The notes beneath the pieces are model-generated. The model made no database searches, was not told where the DNA came from, and saw only the letters and a program-made list of their open reading frames with translations. Of a stretch of 64,000 nt of DNA, positions 56,124-64,000 are shown piece by piece. Position 1 is the first letter of the stretch. The number at the start of each line of letters is the position of its first letter. The DNA comes from Stropharia rugosoannulata (Eukaryota; Basidiomycota; Agaricomycetes; Agaricales; Strophariaceae): the NCBI GenBank assembly GCA_028532985.1, contig JANCIK010000002.1:1-64000 (forward strand), read 5' to 3'. The translations under genes and the position numbers were made by a program.

Positions 56124-59100
56124 ATGCCCTCTCGCTCCTCTCGCAATAATGCCCGCAAGCACGCCGCGACCCCTGTCCATAGCAACAGCAGCTCTACCAG
56201 CAGGGCTACCTCGAGCGATACCAGAGACTCGGACCAACCACGGCAACCGCAACCTTCATCTGCACAGCGCCAGACAAGGTCTACACTACAGTTCTCACCT
56301 CCAGGTCATCTACCTACGCCCCTCCCTGATGAGGACGTAGTTCCGGCGCCATCCGCAGACCTGCTAGGCTTCGCGTCGTTGGACGCGCCAGCGCAGGACA
56401 GCTCTGGGCAATTCATGGACTTCACCAGCTCACCAACATCTTCTCGGGGAGATGTATATATGCACTCTACTTCTCTCCTAGATGGCGACCATTACGGGGA
56501 AGCCGAGTCAAGCGAAGATGCCCCCGTTTATCGCTCGCCGCCTTACCGCGAGGCCCTACGACTCCCTGACCTTGATGAAGAACGATCTCCACTTCCCCTG
56601 CCCATCCTTCCTCGGTTCCATCACCGGAACCAGGACGCACAAGATGAAGAGGGGCAGAAGGAAACGGATGTGCGGACTTTGACGCCCTCATATGCTCGGT
56701 ACGTTCCTCGTTCCTCCTTTGTTCTTCATTTCCCTCCTGGCATTGCTTATTCTCTTTCCCTCTCTTCTTTCTACCGTGTTCGACAACGTGCACTGTTTAT
56801 TATTGGTTGTGGAATTCGACAGTGTTCGATGGGCGCTATACGCTATTTATACGCGTCGACAGGTTGGAATAACGTTGGATATCCTTTTATGCCGTTGGGG
56901 TCCCCGCTTTTCCTGGAATGGGGTGCATTTCAGCCTTCATGCGCTTTGAGCTGTGGTATTTGTCGAATGGATTGCAGTCCTGAGGAGGCGTTCGTTGGAT
57001 TTCTGTCTCACTTGCAGCCCCGCAAGTGTATTCAGGCGAGTTGAACATCATTCAACTCCTCATGGCGTGATTCTATGGCCATTCCTTATGCGTCGATGGT
57101 TTCGACGGGGATTAAATCATTGCCTCCCTGTGATATGATCCATTCCGGTTTAGGGCTCAGCATTTGTTGTGCTCGCACACGTGGGCTAAGCACTTCAACT
57201 CTATGCTAGCATCGTGGCTTTCTTTGATCCCAGTCAACCGGTGTGGGATCCTGCCCGTCTGCCCATCTCAGCTTGCGCCTCAATGACTGTCGTTGAACCG
57301 TCTTTGTTGGTGGTCATCTTTTACTAGAATTGTTTATTCTATGTCCATCTTCCAACATTTTTTGACCAAACTTACTGATACTCTCGCCAACAGTTCCTCC
57401 ATCTCTCCCGTCACCTCTCCCGGCCCGCCTTCCCTAAGCAACACTCATGTACGATACCCCTCAGGCGGCCCTGCCAGTTCGGCGACCTCAAGTGGTACTT
57501 TAGACTCTATGAGTCGCACCATTCGAGGCTACGTCCCCACTAATGGCCCTGCTGCGGCTGCACCGCGCGTGTCAAGGCCAGACGTTGGACATGCTGTTCT
57601 CAGCCCGACTGATGGGCGCAGGACGATGATGAAGAATTACGCGGACAGGTCGAGGATGCAGCAAGAGTACGAGAGGGAGTATGAGCGGGCAGGGGCAGAG
57701 GAGGGCAAGGGCGAGGAGGGGGGATATTATGGCTACGGCTACGGCGCTGGCGCTGGCGATTCGCGAGGTTACGGACGCGGAGAGGCTGGGCATGACTACG
57801 CATACGAAGGTTACCCAAACTCGCCCCCGCCTCCCCACCCCGCTGCGCTAGTCGGGGGGTGGGCATCACATGGCGACTACGAGCAACAGCAGTACATATA
57901 CCCGCAAGATACTGCCCGTTACCTATCAGAGTCTCAGCAGGGCCGAGTATATCCCAGACACCCGCAGCCGCAGCCCAGCCAGAACCAGCAAGTCCACCGA
58001 CGGCAGCATAGCGCGTCGGAGCGCATCATGGGATCGGGTCTTGCTCAGGCTATACGCCGTGGAGCGGCTGCTGGCGCAAGTGTGGTCGGTGGGGTGCGCG
58101 GCGCGCAGAAGATGGCTTCCGGGACGGGTATGGCAAAGGAGGGCGGAGACAAGGTGCAATGGGCGAGATGGGATATATTAAACGGACAGTGAGTGTCGTT
58201 ATTTTCAGACACATTTTCCTTGCTGATGACTTACCGTTACTGTTATGTAGACGGATTCTTCTCATCGCCTACCCTGCTGCGCTCCAGATATGGAGCTGCG
58301 CAGACCTTGGTGCACTAAAGGAAGTTGTTTATCTCGATCTCGGCAACCCAGAATGGACCCTCATGCTGGGAGGTTCTGATCCAGTCTCCTATGACGGGAA
58401 GGAATGTACTCGCGTCATTCACGCTGCTATTCTTCCGAGCATCGGCGCTACGCTGGAGAAGGACTTTCTACAGGATAGCCGACCACTTCTGGGCATGTTG
58501 TGAGTCTCCATACCCAGTATTACTTACTACCAATGGTTACACGATTGTAGACTTGAACGCGCTGAAAGTACGGCTGGCGGGTACGACAACATAGAGGACG
58601 AGCGTCGGACGTTTTTCGTGGTATACTCTCTACGCTCACACCAGGTTGTAAAGATGCGCGCTCTTCCTGGTAGTGCCGCGCAATTTGAAGCAAACGGACA
58701 TTTTATTGCGATCGTACGTATATTGTTGGTCTCCAATATATGTCGTTTACTAATGCATCCGGGCTGCGTTAGGGTACAACGGCCCCACCCAGCATTCATA
58801 TTTTATCTTCAACGACATTTAACACTTTACATATTATTCCATCTGCCCAACTCGCGCCTTACGCACCAGCGTCACTTGTAAATATATCCCCTTCAACAGC
58901 AGCATTATCTATTACGAACAAGGTTATGAACACGGTCCATTCCAGTGCCGCTTCGACGTCTGCAAACGCAATATCTATAACGAACAAGGCCACGACTTCA
59001 GCTCAGGCGAGCTCTGTATCATTAAGACTCGGATTCGCGACTGAAGGAACCCTGGATGACCCGACAGAACCACCTTATCCTGTCTTCGCTCTCTCTGGCC

Positions 59101-61842
59101 GCCTCATTGCATATGCATCGGCTTCCCCCTCTTCCGGGCCATTTACCAAAGGCGGCGCAAGTGGCCAGAGCAGCGCCAACGACAAGTCTTCTCGCCGCCT
59201 ATCGTCATCATCCGCTGGCTCGGGTCCCCGCTCTGCGGGAGGCAATCCATCGAGTTTTAACTCTTCGTCCTCATTCGGCTTTGGGCTTGGCCGTCTCTCT
59301 GGGATGACACAGGTACAGGCGACGGATGTGGGTAACGCAGTTGGAAAAGTTAGTGAGGGCGCGATGAGGGTCGGCGAGTCAGTGCTCGGGGGGATGAAGT
59401 TCCTTGGAGGCATGGCTCTTGACGCGGCCAGGAGTCGTGTTTCAACCGGCGCGAGTGGGGGAGGTGGGGTCTCAGTGGGGCAGGGTGTTCATTCGGCATA
59501 TGGTCAAGCACCAGGACCTGAGGGGCGAGTTAGGGCGTTTACTGGCCCGGGGGCGAAGTTTGTGTCACGCAGCGCTCCGGATGAGAATGCGGGCAAGCTG
59601 GGCGCCCTGTCCAATGAGGGCAGCGCGGGAGCACAGGATACTCGACGATACTCAAACGGTTCGACTCTATCTGCATGGGACGGACGTAGTGCAAGTGGGG
59701 AGTCACCTCCCAGCCCCGTTTCCAGTACGGGGAACGCTGTGGTCGCGCCTGCAACGCGTCCCGCCGGGGAAAGGGGGCACTTCATCACTGTCCTAGATCT
59801 CAGGGTGCTATTGCGTGATCAGGAGGGTGGGAACTCTCCGCTGCCTGTTAGAATCGCCGAGTTCAACGCATCCCGAAACCAGCCTGTTGTACAGCTCCGC
59901 TTTTCATGTGACGGCACAAACGTTGCGGCCGTGCTGCGCGACGGGCATGCAGTGCGTGTGTTCAAGCTATTACCCCAGCCTGCAGTCGTGCGTGCCACAT
60001 GTGCTAGTCCTGCCGAGGCTGGAGACGCTGGAGCTGGACGTGCATCGACAGGGCACGGGATGCACGTATACGACTTATACCGTGGCCGGACGTCTGCGGT
60101 GGTTGAGTCTGTGGACTGGGCTCGAGACGGGCGATGGGCAGCAGTGGGGACAAGGAACCGGACCGTACATGTGTTTGCGACAAACCCCTACGGAGGGAAG
60201 CCTGATGTTGCAAGTCATGTAGAGGGTAGGGTCAGGAATTCCGCCGTTTTGGTGAATCATTATTTTCTTCGAATTCTTGTAAACTGACTAACGCTTTACA
60301 TTTAGTCTACGGGACCGGTGAAAGTTCACCCGCTGGTACGGCTGCGTGGACACAAGAGCAGCTTGGAACAGCCAGTGGCGCCTCTCGCATTCACGTTTAT
60401 CGAGCCTTCGGAGGTGGCGCTCTCCCCAGCCCTCGCCTTCCCGTTTGCTCCTCCACCCGTTACTAACTCGCCGTCGTTCTCAGCTCCCAAGCTCAAGCGC
60501 GGGACAAATTACCAAGACCTACTTGTCTTCGATCCTGTCGACTGCGTTCTGTCACTGCGGAGGCTGACCATTGGGACGCAGGCTGTCAATGACCAGGGTG
60601 GCCTCGCCGCTGGGATACATGCGTTGGGAGTTACCAGCATCTCGCTTCCTGGGATGGGCGGTGCCGGCAGGTTAAGTGTGAGTTCCTCCCCGTCAACGAA
60701 GATGAGCGAAAGGCCCAAGTCGAATACCGCGGTGAAAGAGGAGGCGAGGGTGGAGCTTGTTGCGCGTGCTGGAGTTGAGGCTACTTGGGATTTGAGGAGG
60801 GGACTACAGCCCGTAGAGATCAAGTCGGTCATTCTCCCGAAGGTCGAGGACAGGAGGAGGAAGGCAATTATCGGATCTGAGTACGCCTCATGCCTCTGTC
60901 TTCGTTCTAGTGTGCCTAATATTCTACATTTTTAGCTGGTTAGCTGAAGGCGAGATATCAACATGCTCGAAGTCCAGTCGTGTCCTTCCCCGCTCCCTAT
61001 ACTTGTCGCACCAATTCTCATTCTATACCCTGGGCGAAGACTACCATGCCCTTATACGACGCTACCAGTTCGATATTGCGGGTACGAAGATCGAGGTCCG
61101 GAAACTTGTCGAGATCAACACATACGCTTCAGGCGGCGGTGATTCATCCTTCGTTGAAGGCTTTTCGTCCCCGCGCGACATCTGCCGCGTTCCGTCGTCC
61201 TTCGATGAACCCATTGCCTCAGCGATCTCTGGAAGCTTTGACAACTCCAATATACCGGCCATCTTACCAATGTACCCCAACGGTGTGCCTGGCTCGCATC
61301 CCAAGTCATTCAGGAACTCGATACCTATCAGGACTATGGCAGGCATCGGGGACGGCGTCAGCGACGGTCTGGGGCGTATAAGGCGGGGCGTCAAGGCTAG
61401 GTCTCCGCAGCTTGCGAATGCACCTTCTGACTCAAGTGTCAATGCAATTTCTGTTCCCGTCCCTCTGGAATTTGACGAAGAAGATGAAGATTTTGTCAGT
61501 CCTGAAACCGTTGATAGGCCCAGCTCACCGGAGTATAATATCTATCAAGGAGGGTCGATGGCGCGCAAGGGGGACTCGGGCAAGCCAGTTATTGTGCCGC
61601 TCGATCACAGCACTCACAGTCTCCTCGATGCCGACGTCGTGGGCTCGATGGAGGAAGATCTGATGGATGGATGGGATACTCAAGACAAGCAGGCCATTGC
61701 AGAGGCGGAAGAGTTTCACGAGTTTACTGTTGACCTCGGCATGGACGCAGGTGACGGGATTATGGACTCAGGGCCGACGTTTCCTTCCGCTCACGCGCCA
61801 GTGAAGATTAGTGGAAAGAAGGGCAAGAAGAGGCGCGGGTGA
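56124..61842 (+). CDS. BCAS3-like WD40 protein
   Basis: Seven exons give 4743 nt and 1580 residues: 56124-56698, 57394-58188, 58251-58499, 58551-58713, 58773-60251, 60306-60880 and 60936-61842. The N-terminal third is disordered. WD40-like blades begin at WARWDILNG and RILLIAYPAALQIWS, and continue with FFVVYSLRSHQVVKM, VVQLRFSCDGTNVAAVL and VDWARDGRWAAVGTRN followed by NPYGGKP. That last block is a hallmark of BCAS3 and related Atg18-type propellers. The BCAS3 C-terminal domain follows (HPLVRLRG, SHQFSFYTLGEDYHALIRR). The C-terminus is a Lys/Arg tail. Animal BCAS3 works with PHAF1 in autophagy at phagophore sites; a similar role here is inference. The 695-nt first intron is far longer than the rest and may hide exons. 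Confidence 0.85.
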
Positions 61843-62711
61843 GGAGAAGCAGGACAGGGAACGGTATCTTGTTGTATATCACCAAGTAAATCAAATTGTA
61901 ACACTGCAATCAAGACCTTGTAAATGGTACATTAGTCCTTCGGTCTTTACCAGCACCATATTACCATGAACGTGAACAATACTTACGTCTGTAGTTTACT
62001 GTGATCAAGCATAGATTGCATAAATGGTGGTACAACAAACTACATGCGGCGTCGTGAGGATTGCGTGGTGAGGATGGGAGGCCGCACATTTCCATTATAC
62101 TTCGCCGCAGTATTTTACTTAGATGATAATATAATTACAACCAAGGAGACAGAAAATGCTTGATGGAGGGACCGTGCGATTTTGTGAGTCTTGGGGATAT
62201 CGGACTCGTACGCGTTCAAGCTCAAGCTCAGCGCTCTAAGGACGAAGGCACCGTACTCCCCAAACTGTCCGCAACATCTCCTGCGGTCCATGATATACTT
62301 TGACAGCCAGACCCCCGGGTTACTTCCGAATCAGTCGGCATTCCTTGCACAAATTCATGAAATGTTCGTTTATGAATGCCTATAGCCGGCGAAGCCTTGA
62401 ATGGCAAGCACAAATGTATGGCTTGGCCGTGAGGAAAACGCTGGCCATTCGCCGTTCGAAGGCAATACTCAAGAAAGCAGCCCACTGCTAGTCGTCGCGA
62501 TGTGTCATTGTAATGTCGTGAGCCGTAAAGCTCAAGGCTTAAAGCCCATCTTAGGGCATCTCAAGGGCCAGATCATCGTTTCCCTGATCTGTCATTAGTT
62601 AGAAATTCGTCAATGTATCGCTAGTCAACCTCTCCATCGGGGATGCTACTATTTAGCATTGAGAACTGACATACATAGGCAAGTTGCCCTCTGAAGGAGA
62701 AAGATAATCAA
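61843..62711. other. Intergenic region
   Basis: ORFs here are short and lack family resemblance. I see no RNA gene or repeat. Confidence 0.4.
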
Positions 62712-63880
62712 TTAAAGTGAGGTCCAATTCATCTGCATATTGTGTTCATAATGGTAGATTACGGCTCGAACTTTCTCCATTTTGGTTAAGAAGACGAGCA
62801 TTCCTATGCAATCCAGTGCACCTGTGCTGAAAGTGCACAAAGTCCAAAGCGTATAGTATGGGAGGAGCGAGTGATAGAGCAATAAAACCAGGGTGTTGTG
62901 GACGAAGAACGACTGGGTCGGCTCCGAACTTGACTGTAACCACGAAGGTGATAACGCCAATCGTAAAGATTAGGCCAGAGTATGTTACTGACTATTATCC
63001 AGCATTTAAAAACCATTGTCACATTACCAGTATGGCTGAATCCGTAAGGTACTTACCGTGCTTCCGTAAGAGAGTAAGCGGTCTATGTTATACATCACAA
63101 GTGGATGGTCTGACAGACTGAGAAATATGTGATCGGGAGCTGGAGTCGCACCGCGTAGCACAGCTATATCTTCTGCGAAGAAGACACTGAAGAGGTTCTC
63201 AGTTAGCAGCAGTCTGATAACGCCAACTATGGCGAGAAGCATGCTGCTCATGAAGCAAGCGCGCGCAACCCAGTGCGCTGTCTCAATCCCAGGTATCGCT
63301 AGGGCTGCAGCTGCAACACCTGCAAAGAGGGCAAGCTAATGCAAATGTATCAGCCTTTTTTCTCAATATGCGAGAAGAAAATTGACTGACAATGACTGAT
63401 ATTGGGTCTCGCCCTGAGATACGGTTAGTAGATAACAGACTCGTCAGGTAGTGTATCACCAAGTTTATAACCGCATGCTTACTGCCCAGATAATATGCCC
63501 TTAGCTCGAGCAATGCGTCCAAACGCTCAGATGGTGTACCAGCGTCTAATGCGCTTAGGCGCATTATTCGATCACTACAGTTCAACGTTCAACATTGAAT
63601 GCGATGAGTGCAGCCTACTTAATTTGATAGAAGGAACACTGACTTCGTAAGTGTCCTCCCCCATCCCAGTCCGGGAAAGCCTTCCCAATGATGCACTCGC
63701 GGCTGTACTGTCTATGTGGCGCTTATTATATAGCATACGCTGAGTAACCATTGCTTCTAAGTTACCGTTGGATTTCTGTCTCGTCGTTTCCTATTCCGAC
63801 AAGGTCAACTACTTGCTTGAGACAGGAATTGCATAAGCCATCCTTACTGACTTGACGGTTTTCTCGGGAAATGTAGACAT
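62712..63880 (-). CDS. Multi-pass membrane protein, unknown family
   Basis: The likely start is ATG at 63880 (MSTFPEKTVKS, then a donor site), with a TTTTATATATTT promoter-like motif about 45 bp upstream. Later exons encode ALLELRAYYLGSKHAVINLV, then VAAAALAIPGIETAHWVAR and MSSMLLAIVGVIRLLL, followed by PLVMYNIDRLLSYGST. After another intron come hydrophobic segments FTIGVITFVVTVKFG and FIALSLAPPILYALDFV. At least four membrane segments are visible. The protein resembles a class of fungal multi-pass proteins without assigned function. The exact exon borders and the 3' end are tentative. Confidence 0.5.
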
Positions 63881-64000
63881 GATGAGAGCTAGAAACACAT
63901 TACTTACGTTGACTTGCGCCTTTTATATATTTGAACGGTAACCAGCACGGGTATCGCGTTGCATCAGTGACGTGCACAGCATTCTGGGTGTCTTTGAACC
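63881..64000. promoter_or_regulatory. Probable promoter of the minus-strand membrane-protein gene
   Basis: An AT-rich TATA-like motif lies at about 63921-63932. The window ends before anything more can be seen. Confidence 0.4.

Overview
The window is one chromosome end of a filamentous fungus, most likely a basidiomycete (Agaricomycetes). It opens with a CCCTAAA telomere array. Its genes are intron-dense, with most introns 47-70 nt and branch sites like CTGAC. The protein types also fit: an M36 fungalysin, a MACPF-domain protein, a BTB-like protein, a BCAS3-type WD40 protein and a Ty3/Gypsy element. A Rhizoctonia/Ceratobasidium-like fungus is possible, but I cannot prove the genus from sequence alone.

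Layout. 1-116 telomere repeats. 117-1010 unique subtelomeric DNA ending in a perfect 12-bp-stem hairpin and a short telomeric stub. 1011-6592 is a segmental duplication whose second copy is 26630-31470. These blocks carry a family of small multi-exon proteins that I do not recognise: two full genes in the duplicated blocks (A at 2939, C at 28548), a more divergent full gene B at 25883 that overlaps the start of the second block, and a truncated copy D at 1044. Exon sizes are conserved to the base (163/143/18/202/125/7 nt plus a last exon), including 18-nt and 7-nt microexons. Between the two blocks lie a MACPF gene (8.1-10.6 kb), a minus-strand BTB-like gene with an apparent frameshift (12.5-13.4 kb), a multi-pass membrane protein (14.6-15.7 kb), a long disordered cytosolic protein, possibly Byr4/Bfa1-like (16.4-21.2 kb), and a patch of degenerate telomere-like repeats at 23.1-23.2 kb.

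From 31 to 38 kb the sequence is mostly low-complexity or intergenic, with weak hypothetical genes. From 38.1 to 43.0 kb a multi-exon gene with a very basic C-terminal region is split, inside an exon, by a 2.95-kb element. That element has about 92-bp terminal inverted repeats and a 7-9 bp target duplication, is filled with two minisatellite arrays, and shows no transposase.

From 44.9 to 55.4 kb a fungalysin gene is split, inside an exon, by a 7.8-kb Ty3/Gypsy retrotransposon. Its two 583-bp LTRs look identical by eye and it is flanked by a 4-bp GCCG duplication, so the insertion is very recent. All other splice junctions and the zinc-binding motif of the protease remain in place.

The last block holds a complete, apparently single-copy housekeeping-type gene (BCAS3-like, 56.1-61.8 kb, seven exons, 1580 codons) and a minus-strand membrane protein running towards the window end. 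Together the region shows a classic subtelomere: duplicated species-specific families, degenerate telomeric tracts and two genes broken by transposons, giving way to conserved genes.
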